Notes under the pieces: generated by a model
Database searches by the model: none
Told to the model about the DNA's origin: nothing
What the model saw: only the letters and a program-made list of their open reading frames with translations
In this document: positions 7,497-15,869 of the stretch, piece after piece
Layout of the letters: every line of letters begins with the position of its first letter
Position numbering within the stretch: the first letter of the stretch is position 1
Made by a program: the position numbers and the translations under genes
NCBI RefSeq assembly: GCF_039645975.1
Contig: NZ_CP147918.1
Location: forward strand, 1,860,001-1,924,000
Length of the DNA: 64,000 nucleotides
From: Sulfurimonas sp. HSL-1716
Lineage (GTDB): Bacteria > Campylobacterota > Campylobacteria > Campylobacterales > Sulfurimonadaceae
Direction: 5' to 3'

Positions 7497-7899
7497 AATG
7501 GCCTCCTTTTATTGATTTACTACTTCATTAAAAAGAGTCCTAGAAGGACATAATAATAATTATGTGTACAGCGCAAAAAAATTAGACAAGTATAGTTTTT
7601 ATAGTGGGAACATATACCGAAAACCCTATTAAAATGAACACACAATGCACGATCAGCAGAGTATTTATATTATGAATAGTATGTCACTTTGAACACACAA
7701 ACTCGAGCTAATATGATGAGAGTATAGCTGTCACTCTCTCTATGCTTTTACTTATTTTTTTATTTTTCTCTCCTTTTTTCTTTTATTTAAAGACTAATAG
7801 TCCTTACATTGTTATAAACCTTACAAAAAAAAGTTTTTTTCTAAATATATGGTTTCTAAAATTATAAGTGAAGTTTATAAAAATAATTAGTGTAGTTTC

Positions 7900-7929
7900 T
7901 TGACATTTCAAGAGAAAAAAGGATAGAAT
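7900..7929 (+). promoter_or_regulatory. Strong sigma70-type promoter for a candidate small RNA
   Basis: TTGACA at 7900-7905 and TAGAAT at 7924-7929 are separated by 18 nt. The -35 is a perfect consensus and the -10 has one mismatch. No open reading frame with a ribosome site follows on this strand. Confidence 0.6.
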
Positions 7930-7935
7930 CGGTAT

Positions 7936-8047
7936 ATAAATTTTGTACACAAATTTGTACACACGAGAGTTGTGATACTCAATTAAGGGCCCTAAAATTG
8001 GGCTGGAAAGTGATGGAGTGACCCTCCCCTTGGAGTCACCACTTTTT
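7936..8047 (+). ncRNA. Candidate ~110-nt small RNA
   Basis: The predicted start (7 nt after the -10 box) and the U-run of the terminator delimit about 112 nt. The 5' part contains two TGTACA words able to pair with each other. The middle contains GCCC/GGGC around a 7-nt A/T-rich loop. The 3' end is the hairpin at 8014-8041 followed by CTTTTTC. The segment is visibly more GC-rich than its surroundings, as is common for structured RNA. It matches no RNA family I know. Position next to a rolling-circle rep operon suggests a control RNA, but no complementarity to rep was established. Confidence 0.45.
8014..8047 (+). terminator. Intrinsic terminator of the candidate small RNA
   Basis: TGG 8014-8016 pairs with CCA 8039-8041 and, after a two-base bulge, TGAC 8019-8022 pairs with GTCA 8035-8038, with two further C-G pairs inside. 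The run CTTTTTC follows at 8042-8048. Confidence 0.55.
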
Positions 8048-8274
8048 CTTTCTAAATCCATGTTTCACTACATTTTAAAATATCTGAATTTAAAAAAAAA
8101 TATTTTTATACACATTTTTGACGCACACTGGTAGTCAAATAATGGGTACATACATTTATCAATACAACAGAGTTTTCCACTTTGAACATCAAATTCCAAG
8201 GTTGATTGTCTTACTGGCAAAAAAGCTTTTTTCTCTGCCTTCATATTCTAGAAATGAGTAAGACTTCTTTTGAA

Positions 8275-8460
8275 TTAGTTTCCCTCTGTTAAATTAAACC
8301 CTTGAGTAATTTCCGGAAGAACATTACAATCTACTGTCTTGATAGGAAATGATTTTATTTTTTTTGTATCCCAAATCACGGTCTCTTCTTGATAATGAAA
8401 CATTTTATAGTTTTGAATAAAAGATTCTTCTTTCTTCATGTGTGTAAAAAAATCTGTCAT
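8275..8460 (-). CDS. Possible small protein, weakly supported
   Basis: A 61-residue frame with a weak ribosome site (ggctgggta just before ATG). Composition is ordinary (acidic and aromatic residues, no membrane segment) and I recognise nothing. It is isolated from other genes on both sides, which keeps confidence low; it may be a remnant of accessory DNA. Confidence 0.25.
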   Translation of the reverse strand: MTDFFTHMKKEESFIQNYKMFHYQEETVIWDTKKIKSFPIKTVDCNVLPEITQGFNLTEGN

Positions 8461-8607
8461 TACCCAGCCATTGCCGCTATGCTATAACAGTCTTTACAGA
8501 CCTTCTCAGTGTTTTTATGTATTTTGCGTAGAAAATCTCTTGGAAACTTTCCACTAAATTCGAAGGTGTATAATATAGTTTATCATTAATAAAATGAACC
8601 AAAACTC

Positions 8608-9240
8608 TTACTTTTTACTTCTGAGCCTTTGAAGAATGTTAAGAGAAGTTTGAAGATACTTTCGTCGATTCTGATCAGCTAGTAATCCCCATTTATATTC
8701 GGGGATTACTAGCTGAGGACTTAATTTCCCTTGAAATGCACCGATACCATGGAGTGCAATCCATCTTGGATCATAGTTATACGGTGTTGCTTTATCCCAA
8801 TTTATGGCTTTAAAAATCATCTTTTCTGTAAGATCAGGATTTTGAGCTTGCTTTTTATAAAATTCCGATGGCAAGTTCCTACTCAGTATTACCACTGCTC
8901 CTTTTACTGTAGGATCCGTACACCTTTTAATGTCAAATATTGTTCTGATTCTTCCTGCATGAAACCAAAAAAGTGCTTCGTCCATTTTTCCTTGTTTAAA
9001 GAGCTCTCTTGCAACAGGGAAAAAAACTGCAGGAGCGTATTTATCCGAATGGTTCTTTATTTCTTCTATTGCACTATTTTTTTGTTCTTGAGTTCCTTGG
9101 CTTAACTCTTGAATTTTCTGAACTTGGGATTTCGTATTAACTGGACTATAATCTATCCCATGTGCTGAATGATAAGAAGTTTTAATATTAGCACACCCAA
9201 GAAAAGAAAAAACAATTAAAAATATAGATATTATTTTCAC
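8608..9240 (-). CDS. Lipoprotein of unknown function with a long 5' leader
   Basis: The 210-residue protein starts with a short basic/hydrophobic signal (residues 1-15) ending in FLGC at ~13-16, a lipobox, so it should be a periplasmic lipoprotein. Residues ~35-105 have a helical-repeat look (Gln/Glu-rich pairs, then a segment with LFKQGKMDEALFWFHAGR) like a Sel1/TPR-type scaffold. I do not recognise a named family. A good promoter (CTGACA, 17 nt, TATAAT) lies ~170 nt upstream, leaving a long leader that contains a closed stem. It marks the transition from accessory DNA to more typical chromosome. Confidence 0.65.
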   Translation of the reverse strand: MKIISIFLIVFSFLGCANIKTSYHSAHGIDYSPVNTKSQVQKIQELSQGTQEQKNSAIEEIKNHSDKYAPAVFFPVARELFKQGKMDEALFWFHAGRIRTIFDIKRCTDPTVKGAVVILSRNLPSEFYKKQAQNPDLTEKMIFKAINWDKATPYNYDPRWIALHGIGAFQGKLSPQLVIPEYKWGLLADQNRRKYLQTSLNILQRLRSKK

Positions 9241-9270
9241 TTTTTACCCCTCTTAAACATATTTAAATCT

Positions 9271-9339
9271 AGTGCATTATTTTCACATGTCTGGACACGC
9301 CAACGTCTGAGAAATCTATCTGTTTTAGCTAGATGCACT
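9271..9339 (-). promoter_or_regulatory. Structured 5' leader element of the lipoprotein gene
   Basis: A perfect 7-bp closing stem (AGTGCAT / ATGCACT) encloses 55 nt. Inside, on the minus strand, ATCTA pairs with TAGAT around an 11-nt loop, and further short pairings (ACG/CGT, TGTC/GACA) are possible, giving a multibranch shape. It lies between the predicted start site and the start codon. It matches no riboswitch consensus I can recall. Confidence 0.4.
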
Positions 9340-9412
9340 TATCAGCTGAAATACTTCATCGATCATTCTCTTCTCGAAAAGAATATCTTAGTAAATCATA
9401 ATTTATTATTAA

Positions 9413-9441
9413 ATTATAGCAATATTTAATTGAAATGTCAG
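9413..9441 (-). promoter_or_regulatory. Sigma70-type promoter of the lipoprotein gene
   Basis: Minus-strand CTGACA (9441-9436) and TATAAT (9418-9413) with a 17-nt spacer. The predicted start near 9406 gives a leader of about 165 nt. Confidence 0.65.
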
Positions 9442-9605
9442 TCATCTCAAAAAACAAAAATAACCTAATTTTAGCCCAGTAATCGTTCCCATATTTTATC
9501 TTTCATTTCAAACTTTGTCAGTTTTTTTGTGAAAGTTTACAATCTTACATAAACTTACCGAAGCATTGAACTATACTGACGATTTTATAGCATATGCATT
9601 ATATT

Positions 9606-10712
9606 CTATTTGACGGTGAAGTATTTCTGTTTTAAGATCGTGAACTTTTTGGCGTCTTCATTTTTCTCAAGTCCGAGCTTGCCGAGTGCTTTGGGATTTA
9701 CAATATAAAATCCAAGCTCTGCTTCGATCGTGTCTTTGCTTTGCAGATGAGTTGTATATGCCACGGTCCTTTTTTCGTCTGCCTTTATCATAGTGTTCAT
9801 TAGAATTTTATCGGCTATCCACGGCATGGACGGTTTGCCGTCATGTCCTATCACTTTTAAAAACTTTTGACTTTTTAAAGCGGTCGTTTTACCGTTTCGT
9901 ATGAGGTTGACTCTAAGCTCTACGACTCTTAAAGGATGGGTTAAAAGATCATGCGGCGATCTGTTTTTTATACCAATGCTAAAGCCATTCTCGTTTTGTT
10001 CAAAGCTGAGTTCAACGTACTTAGACAGCATCTCCGAGTTATTTCTAGCACCGGCAAAACCGTGAAAAGCATGTGTTTCGCTGATCCTGATCGTAGTCGC
10101 AGTGCCTTTGATTTTTGGCATATGGCATGTAATACAGTTTTGTTTTTTACTGCTCGCGCCCTCTTTGTCCGTCTGACAGAGCGTGAATTGATGAGAATTT
10201 TGTTTATGAGAGTGGCATCCCATACATATCTCTCCCGTATAAAACTGCTTGTTTCTATAATCTATCTTATGGTACGGAGACCCTACCGTTCCTGTCTGCA
10301 ATCCGAAAAATGAAGTTTTTTCTTTATAGACCAACTTTTCGTTCTCTCTTCCCGCCTCTGCAGAATAGAACTGTTTTGGCTTGGTTTCGTAAATATTTTT
10401 ATCTGAGATCGGATGATGTTCTATATTTGTTATCGTATGGCAGCTCAAACATGTAAACGGTTCTTTCATATCCTCTTCGTTTTTAGCGTTTGGAGCATGA
10501 CATTTAGCACATTCATACTTACCCTTTGCATGAAGCGGATGTCTGTCCCAGAGTGCTTTATGTATCTTATCATCGTTGAAAGAAGCATGTTTATGTAAAG
10601 AACTTTGAAACTCCTCGACTATTGTCGGATGACATTTTTTACATGCCTGCGTCTCCGATTTTGCAAATAATACGGACGAAACGAGCATAATTAACAACAA
10701 TATTTTTTTCAT
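9606..10712 (-). CDS. Periplasmic pentahaem cytochrome c
   Basis: The ATG at 10712 has AAAGGA 8 nt upstream and begins a clean signal peptide, so it is preferred over the in-frame start at 10733; the product is 368 residues. Five CXXCH haem sites are visible (CKKCH, CAKCH, CLSCH, CMGCH, CITCH), all in the first ~200 residues, with extra histidines that could be distal ligands. The C-terminal ~160 residues have no haem site and look like a beta-rich domain. This is the layout of cytochrome c-554-like multihaem electron carriers or reductases; the substrate cannot be read. An FNR-type box lies near -41 of a plausible promoter, suggesting oxygen- or nitrogen-oxide-dependent expression. Confidence 0.85.
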   Translation of the reverse strand: MKKILLLIMLVSSVLFAKSETQACKKCHPTIVEEFQSSLHKHASFNDDKIHKALWDRHPLHAKGKYECAKCHAPNAKNEEDMKEPFTCLSCHTITNIEHHPISDKNIYETKPKQFYSAEAGRENEKLVYKEKTSFFGLQTGTVGSPYHKIDYRNKQFYTGEICMGCHSHKQNSHQFTLCQTDKEGASSKKQNCITCHMPKIKGTATTIRISETHAFHGFAGARNNSEMLSKYVELSFEQNENGFSIGIKNRSPHDLLTHPLRVVELRVNLIRNGKTTALKSQKFLKVIGHDGKPSMPWIADKILMNTMIKADEKRTVAYTTHLQSKDTIEAELGFYIVNPKALGKLGLEKNEDAKKFTILKQKYFTVK

Positions 10713-10744
10713 ATAAACAATCCTTTTAATCATTATAATCTAAA

Positions 10745-10785
10745 ATTTTAACAAGTACTGAAAACTACGCCTTGATTTATATCAA
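10745..10785 (-). promoter_or_regulatory. FNR/CRP-type box and -10 element before the pentahaem cytochrome
   Basis: TTGAT-TTAT-ATCAA at 10772-10785 is a perfect TTGAT-N4-ATCAA site. A TAAAAT -10 candidate lies at 10750-10745 on the minus strand, placing the box centre about 41 bases before the expected start site, the class II activator position. A second candidate -10 (TATAAT, 10737-10732) would put it near -53. Confidence 0.55.
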
Positions 10786-10980
10786 CGGAGAGTATGCACA
10801 AGATATATTTTTTCTTGACTTTTCATATCCGGAAATGATAAAATTTTTCGAAATTTTAAGGATATATGTCAAGCAAAAGCCCAAAAATAGAGATTTTTCG
10901 CTTAACAGAAACTCTTCCTTTGAAGTCTATACTTCACTTTCAAACATCAAATTTTTCATTTATTTAAGGTAAAAAAACTT

Positions 10981-11529
10981 ATGAAAGCTTACTCAATCGA
11001 TCCAGCGGACAAGAGCATAAAAATCCAAGAATTTGACGGACAGGTAAATAGTATATATACTTTTTTCAATTCTATATTGGTAGACAGCTCGCATATCCTC
11101 AACGATCATATAATCTATACGGACGGAAATGCTCTTAGTACTACGCATACTCCTTTTTTTATAGGCCAGCAGCTCTTTTTGGGCAAAGCACTTATCATCG
11201 GGCAAAACGGCTTGGAAGAAGTGGATGTCAAGATACAAGAGAACGAACTGGAAAAACTGATCGATTATAATATAAACGATTTCTATAAAAAAGCTCTTGA
11301 TTCACTGGCTCTTCAAGATATAAATCTCTATAAGACATTTGAGGTCGACGACAACGGCTCAAAACTCTCCTTAAACTACGAGTGGGTTATCTATACTTTT
11401 AATATGGCCGATGTAAAAACTCAAAACTATTTTTTGATCGAACTGGATAAAATCATAGACGGATCTAAAAGTATAGAAGATTATTTTCAAAAAATGGCGC
11501 AGCTCGCCGTAAATGCAGGGAACAGATAG
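10981..11529 (+). CDS. Conserved-looking cytosolic protein of unknown function
   Basis: The 182-residue protein has no signal or membrane segment. Residues ~1-85 look like a small mixed alpha/beta domain (short strands, a FFIGQQLFLGKALIIG stretch) and the rest is helical and acidic. I do not recognise the family. It stands alone between a divergent cytochrome gene and a convergent chemoreceptor gene, with only 9 bp to the latter's end. Confidence 0.7.
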   Translation: MKAYSIDPADKSIKIQEFDGQVNSIYTFFNSILVDSSHILNDHIIYTDGNALSTTHTPFFIGQQLFLGKALIIGQNGLEEVDVKIQENELEKLIDYNINDFYKKALDSLALQDINLYKTFEVDDNGSKLSLNYEWVIYTFNMADVKTQNYFLIELDKIIDGSKSIEDYFQKMAQLAVNAGNR

Positions 11530-11538
11530 AGAAATCCT

Positions 11539-13461
11539 CTAACTGTTCAGCTTCTTGACTTCAGCAAGCATACTGTCCATCAATACGAACAGTTCAGAAC
11601 TTGCTTTTTCCATCTCTTGGAAATTATTTATGATCTCGTCTTTATGCACAAGGATGTTTTCTGCCGGATTATCAGCTTCTAAGAATTTCATATTTCCGTT
11701 AGCGTTTTTATGCACCGTAGAGTGAGGTGCAGGGAATTTCGCATATGAATTGGTATGGTCGAATCTCTCTTTGCCTTCTCCGTCATACCATTTACCAAGA
11801 CGGCATCCATGATGATCGACGACAGAGAGGACAGGTTTGGCAGTTATAATACTGTTGTATGCACGCGATTTATAAAGTATATGATCTATCTTGGCCAATA
11901 CGACAAATACGCTGTTTTCCATGCTGTATGACGATTTGACTATGCTTGAAGAGTTATCGCTGAGCTCGGTCAGCGTTTCTTCAAAATCATATATCTTATG
12001 AGTTGATTGTTCGACTATATTACTCATAGAATCGCTGCTTGCCTGTATTTCACTCATACCCTGCTGCAGCGTTTTGATCGAGATCGAAATCTCTCCCGTT
12101 GCTTTATGCGTACGTTCGGCAAGCTTTCTGACTTCATCCGCCACAACGGCAAAACCTCGTCCGTGCTCTCCCGCACGCGCTGCTTCTATCGCCGCATTGA
12201 GTGCAAGCAGGTTCGTCTGGTCTGCGATATCGGTAATGAGTTCTATGACCGAGGTGATACTTTCAGCCTGAGAAGCAAGTTCATCTATGGCATGATTGTT
12301 TATACCGACCTGCTCTTTCAAATCTTCAAGCTCTTTTACTATCGATTCGATATTTTGTTTAGAGTCCGTTGCCTGGGCTTCGGCGGATTTTGTAGCCTGT
12401 GTTACGACTTTTAAAGCTTCGATATTGGTAGCCAAATCCTGCTGGATTAACGTCATACTCTCGGTCACACCGATACTTAGAGTACTAAGCTGAGAGTTAA
12501 ATCCGTCTTGCTGTTTTTTAAACTCCTGCTCTTTCATAACATGTATACTGTTTTTAACGAGTTCGATACCTTTGACAAACTCGCCTTTCATCCCCTTTGC
12601 ATTTATCTCGTAGCTAAAATCGCCCGTAGAAGCTTTACTGATCGAGTTGTTTATCTGATGCACAAAGTTTTCGATCTGATCCAAAAGCGATGACAAAGCT
12701 ATTCCCATTACTCCAAACTCGGTAGATTCGTTTTTGCTGATATTGTCGTGTTTTAAATTACCTTCTGCAGTGTGCTTCATCACCTGCGTAAAACTGCTTA
12801 TTGCGTTAATGATGGATTTGATCAGGATTTGAGAGAAGATTAAGACCGTTATACCGATACCGATACCCGCGATCAATGCGATAAACTTGTATATAGAGGT
12901 GCGCGTCGACATATCCTCACTTGCTTTTTCAAGAGCCTGCGCTTTAAGTTCGACGACCTTTTTAAATTTTTCTCTGGACTCTTCGGCCGGCGGGGTCAAT
13001 GTCGTTTTGTAACGCTTATATATCTCACCCTCTTTATCTTCGCTTATCTGCTGGGGAGTCAAGGACTTCATCATTGTAAATGCGTTGTTTAAAAAGAACA
13101 TTGTAGATTTTTCCGCGTCGTTTATCAAAGAGAGTTCATTGTCATTTACAGCGGTTTCTTTTAGGTTTTTAAAGTTTTTGGATACGTTATCGATCTTTTG
13201 GGATATTTTTTGTATATCCGCGTCATGATTTCCGCCGAGCATAATATCCCTGTCCGTTCTGCTGACATAGTTCATATCTGCTTCGATGGAGAGCGTATAT
13301 ATTTCTCCTGCTACATATTTTTCTTTCAATCTTTGATATCTGGAGTCTATACTGTTTAAAATAAAAAAGGTAGATATGGATCCGAAAAATATTGATATGG
13401 CAACAAAAATCAAAAGATAATTCATCTTCTTATGGATACTCATGTTCTTAGAAAATTCCAT
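11539..13461 (-). CDS. Methyl-accepting chemotaxis protein with C-terminal CZB zinc domain
   Basis: The start has GGGGAG 7-8 nt upstream. The protein has 640 residues with TM1 at ~14-33, a periplasmic helical domain (~35-190) like the 4HB_MCP sensor, TM2 at ~192-215, HAMP (~216-270), and the signalling hairpin with the conserved tip [20 protein letters not shown]. It ends in a CZB domain (~550-635) with HHGCRLGKW and later His residues that bind zinc. Such receptors pass ligand signals to CheA/CheW; CZB domains are linked to oxidant (hypochlorite) or zinc sensing. The ligand of the periplasmic domain is unknown. A TATAAT -10 candidate lies at 13519-13514. A second CZB receptor is at 38077-40311. 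Confidence 0.92.
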   Translation of the reverse strand: MEFSKNMSIHKKMNYLLIFVAISIFFGSISTFFILNSIDSRYQRLKEKYVAGEIYTLSIEADMNYVSRTDRDIMLGGNHDADIQKISQKIDNVSKNFKNLKETAVNDNELSLINDAEKSTMFFLNNAFTMMKSLTPQQISEDKEGEIYKRYKTTLTPPAEESREKFKKVVELKAQALEKASEDMSTRTSIYKFIALIAGIGIGITVLIFSQILIKSIINAISSFTQVMKHTAEGNLKHDNISKNESTEFGVMGIALSSLLDQIENFVHQINNSISKASTGDFSYEINAKGMKGEFVKGIELVKNSIHVMKEQEFKKQQDGFNSQLSTLSIGVTESMTLIQQDLATNIEALKVVTQATKSAEAQATDSKQNIESIVKELEDLKEQVGINNHAIDELASQAESITSVIELITDIADQTNLLALNAAIEAARAGEHGRGFAVVADEVRKLAERTHKATGEISISIKTLQQGMSEIQASSDSMSNIVEQSTHKIYDFEETLTELSDNSSSIVKSSYSMENSVFVVLAKIDHILYKSRAYNSIITAKPVLSVVDHHGCRLGKWYDGEGKERFDHTNSYAKFPAPHSTVHKNANGNMKFLEADNPAENILVHKDEIINNFQEMEKASSELFVLMDSMLAEVKKLNS

Positions 13462-13536
13462 TGGTTTACTCCCCGTTTTGCTGAATGAATATGCGTTTAT
13501 TCTAACATATTTTATTATAATATTAACACCTATTGA

Positions 13537-13896
13537 TCACCAATCTTTAAATTTTTCCGCCTTATGTTTATCTTTCTTATACTTTCTATTATTTTTCGTT
13601 TTTTCAAGTCTGTTTGCCTTATATAATATATCACTTTTTATATTTTCTATCGTTTCATCACCGCTTGAATAGGCTATCATCTCCTTTACCAGAGACTCCA
13701 GATCACTGAACTCTCCTTTGTACAACATCACACTCTGGGTTTTTTGAAAATATTTTAGATTGTTCTCTATTTTTTTAACATATCCCTCTTTTGTTATCTC
13801 TCCTGTTATGGAAAGATACGATACGACACTTTTAAAAAATCTCTCCAAGACTCTTATATATTTAAGTCTTAAAACGGAATCTATATTTTTTGACAT
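13537..13896 (-). CDS. Small basic cytosolic protein of unknown function
   Basis: The first two codons are both ATG; the second (13896) has the better distance to AGG, giving 119 residues. The protein is helical with no membrane segment, and its C-terminal 35 residues are very Lys-rich (RLEKTKNNRKYKKDKHK). I do not recognise the family. It may be the first gene of a unit with the chemoreceptor 75 nt downstream, but a promoter-like TATAAT lies between. Confidence 0.55.
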   Translation of the reverse strand: MSKNIDSVLRLKYIRVLERFFKSVVSYLSITGEITKEGYVKKIENNLKYFQKTQSVMLYKGEFSDLESLVKEMIAYSSGDETIENIKSDILYKANRLEKTKNNRKYKKDKHKAEKFKDW

Positions 13897-13961
13897 CATT
13901 TACCTAATTATTAATTTATATAAGTATAATTATATAACAAAACAGAGGTAGGACACACAGT

Positions 13962-14357
13962 ATGAAAATATTTATATTGTTGTTGCTTTTAGCTGCGACA
14001 TCGTTATTTGCGGAAGTCATAAAAATATATCCGGATCAGAGCTTTTTGAAAAAAGACATACCGATAGTAGATATAAGGACAAAAGGCGAATGGAAAGAAA
14101 CAGGAATATTGAAAAATGCTATCCCTATCACTTTTTTTGATGAAAAAGGCAACTATAACATACCCGTTTTTTTAAAGAAGCTGTCTGAGAAAGTCGATGT
14201 GAAAAAACCATTCGCCCTTGTATGCAGGACGGGGAGCAGAACGAACCTTGTCTCAAAATTTTTATCGAACGAACTGAAATACCATGTATATGACTTAAAA
14301 GGCGGTATGATGTATGCCATCGGGGAAAAACTGCCTGTCGTCCCTTACAAAAAATAG
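13962..14357 (+). CDS. Periplasmic rhodanese-like sulfurtransferase
   Basis: The 131-residue protein has a signal peptide (1-17, cut near LFAE) followed by a single rhodanese domain. The VDIRTKGEW strand and the active-site loop CRTGSR (~88-93) are present, with the cysteine that takes up the persulfide sulfur. Exported one-domain rhodaneses are common in sulfur-oxidising Campylobacterota; a role in periplasmic sulfur handling is inference. It is followed 68 nt later by a diguanylate cyclase gene on the same strand. Confidence 0.85.
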   Translation: MKIFILLLLLAATSLFAEVIKIYPDQSFLKKDIPIVDIRTKGEWKETGILKNAIPITFFDEKGNYNIPVFLKKLSEKVDVKKPFALVCRTGSRTNLVSKFLSNELKYHVYDLKGGMMYAIGEKLPVVPYKK

Positions 14358-14425
14358 ACCTTATTTATAATTTCTGGCATTAAACTTGCTTTGTTTCTCT
14401 ATTATAGAAATCATAGGAGAAATGC

Positions 14426-15649
14426 TTGAAGTTTATCGATGCCCTTCGTCTTAAAAGCAAACTGCTCTTTCTTTTTATACTTATCACCCTCGGTCTCTCG
14501 TTTATAGGCATCGTAGGAACACTCAATATCACGTCAATGAAAAAAAATCTGGATTCCCTGTATTTTGGTTCTTTTGTAACCGTTTTGGAGCTTGATGAGA
14601 TATTGGATGCTTATCATATACATCTTCAAACGAATATCTATCTGGCAAAAAACAATATTATGAACTCACGTCAAACCGCCGCTACTATCAAGCAGGCGAT
14701 AAAAAAAATAGATAAGAATTGGAACAGTTATAAAAATCAATATAAAAGCAATGATGAAATTCCCTATATTAACTACGCTACCAAGGAGATCGAAAAATCA
14801 AAAAAATATCTTCAAAAGCTAGAACAAATCTGTCTCGAGGGAAAAGAGGTAAATAAGATATCCATAAAAACGCTAACGTCAGAAATAACCCATATCGATG
14901 AAATAGTCAGTAAATTAAGGGCCTATGAGATAGACAGTGCACAATTTCAAAGAAAAGAACTTTTAGATACATATTACGAAACGAAGATAAAATTGGGGAT
15001 TATCCTGTTCTTTGTCATTGGCGGCGTATTATTGATATCGTTTATTGTCTTTAAAAGCATACAAAAAGATCAATCGGATCTGGAAGTGGCTTCACGCAAA
15101 TTAAAAGAAGCCAACAGGAAACTGGAAAATGCCTCTTATACCGACTCACTTACAAATCTTCATAACAGACGATATTTCAATTTAGTATTTGAAAGAGAAG
15201 TCAAACGCGCAAAACGTGTTAAAAATCAGATAACCTTTATGATGCTCGATGTAGATTATTTCAAGCAATACAACGATACATACGGGCATATCGAAGGAGA
15301 TAAAGCACTCAAAGAGGTTGCAAGGGTGTTAAAATCGGTTTTAAAAAGACCGAGCGACTTTGTCTTTAGACTCGGCGGAGAGGAGTTCGGTGTTCTTATC
15401 ACGGACGTAGACGCACAAGACAGTGCGACATTGGCGCAAAAGATATGTACTGAGATGGAAGAGTCCAAGATCCCGCACAGCGGCAGTAAAGTAAGCGATT
15501 ATTTAACTCTTTCCATCGGTCTTGTATCCTGTATAGCCGATGAAGCTCTCAACGAAGAAGATATCATAAAACAAGCAGATAAAAAACTCTATGAAGCAAA
15601 AGAAAGCGGAAGAAACAGATATATTATGAGTAACGGCGTCATAGGCTGA
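14426..15649 (+). CDS. Membrane diguanylate cyclase with periplasmic helical sensor
   Basis: A TTG at 14426 with AGGAG 6 nt upstream starts the protein; the nearby ATG at 14422 is out of frame. It has 407 residues: TM1 ~13-33, a periplasmic helical domain of ~150 residues like four-helix-bundle sensors, TM2 ~187-208, a short coiled-coil, then GGDEF (~235-405). The active site is GGEEF, and RPSD lies five residues before it, which is the product-inhibition I-site. It should make c-di-GMP from GTP under control of an unknown periplasmic signal, with feedback control intact. Confidence 0.92.
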   Translation: MKFIDALRLKSKLLFLFILITLGLSFIGIVGTLNITSMKKNLDSLYFGSFVTVLELDEILDAYHIHLQTNIYLAKNNIMNSRQTAATIKQAIKKIDKNWNSYKNQYKSNDEIPYINYATKEIEKSKKYLQKLEQICLEGKEVNKISIKTLTSEITHIDEIVSKLRAYEIDSAQFQRKELLDTYYETKIKLGIILFFVIGGVLLISFIVFKSIQKDQSDLEVASRKLKEANRKLENASYTDSLTNLHNRRYFNLVFEREVKRAKRVKNQITFMMLDVDYFKQYNDTYGHIEGDKALKEVARVLKSVLKRPSDFVFRLGGEEFGVLITDVDAQDSATLAQKICTEMEESKIPHSGSKVSDYLTLSIGLVSCIADEALNEEDIIKQADKKLYEAKESGRNRYIMSNGVIG

Positions 15650-15825
15650 CAAAAAGATCTTTTTATATGATGGAATAAAGCTCCAAACAAACAAACCTAC
15701 TTACATAACGATCTGACTATTTATATACAACTTTGTTATCAAAGATACGAATCTACACAATTAGTAAAAAGATAGTTGTCAGTTATAAATAAAAAGTTTT
15801 TATATGAGCTAGATTTGAAAGAGGA
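15650..15825. other. Gene-free stretch between diguanylate cyclase and porin genes
   Basis: A palindrome AAAAAGATCTTTTT just after the cyclase stop may help termination. Otherwise nothing is recognised besides the porin terminator that follows. Confidence 0.5.
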
Positions 15826-15847
15826 TATTTCGCCCGAAGGCGAAATA
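15826..15847 (-). terminator. Terminator of the porin gene, UUCG tetraloop
   Basis: A perfect 9-bp stem (tatttcgcc / ggcgaaata) around four bases that read UUCG in the porin mRNA, an unusually stable loop. It begins about 22 nt past the porin stop. A weak U-rich stretch follows. Confidence 0.7.
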
Positions 15848-15869
15848 GAGGTTTAACTAAAAACTTTTA

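Larger units (their letters stand above)
7497..8274. other. 778-bp gene-free AT-rich region, possible replication/control region of the element
   Basis: No convincing gene on either strand. It holds the upstream region of the 7260-7496 gene, a repeated word gaacacacaa (near 7639 and 7692), a stem gagagt/actctc near 7725-7745, a 10-bp direct repeat tttgtacaca at 7942-7951 and 7954-7963, and the promoter-to-terminator unit listed separately. Lying directly upstream of a rep-containing operon, it is a reasonable place for the origin, but I recognise no nick-site consensus. Confidence 0.5.
9241..9605. other. 365-bp region between lipoprotein and cytochrome genes
   Basis: No gene. The left part is the long leader of the lipoprotein gene with its promoter. 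The right part, downstream of the cytochrome gene, holds a 7-bp stem aagttta/taaactt (near 9525-9550) without a clear U-run. Confidence 0.6.

Noticed and set aside
7960-8045. tRNA or tmRNA 3' end ending in CACCA as an attachment site
   Set aside because: No T-arm sequence and no 5' acceptor partner at the right distance; a hairpin terminator explains it better.
7804-8061. 85-residue minus-strand frame
   Set aside because: No ribosome site, odd composition, and it covers the candidate small RNA and its terminator on the other strand.
9271-9339. tRNA, because of a 7-bp closing stem and 69-nt length
   Set aside because: No D-arm, T-loop or anticodon arm pattern and no CCA; treated as a structured leader.
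10772-10972. 66-residue plus-strand frame before the 10981 gene
   Set aside because: It starts inside the FNR-type box, has no ribosome site and fills the expected promoter region of two divergent genes.
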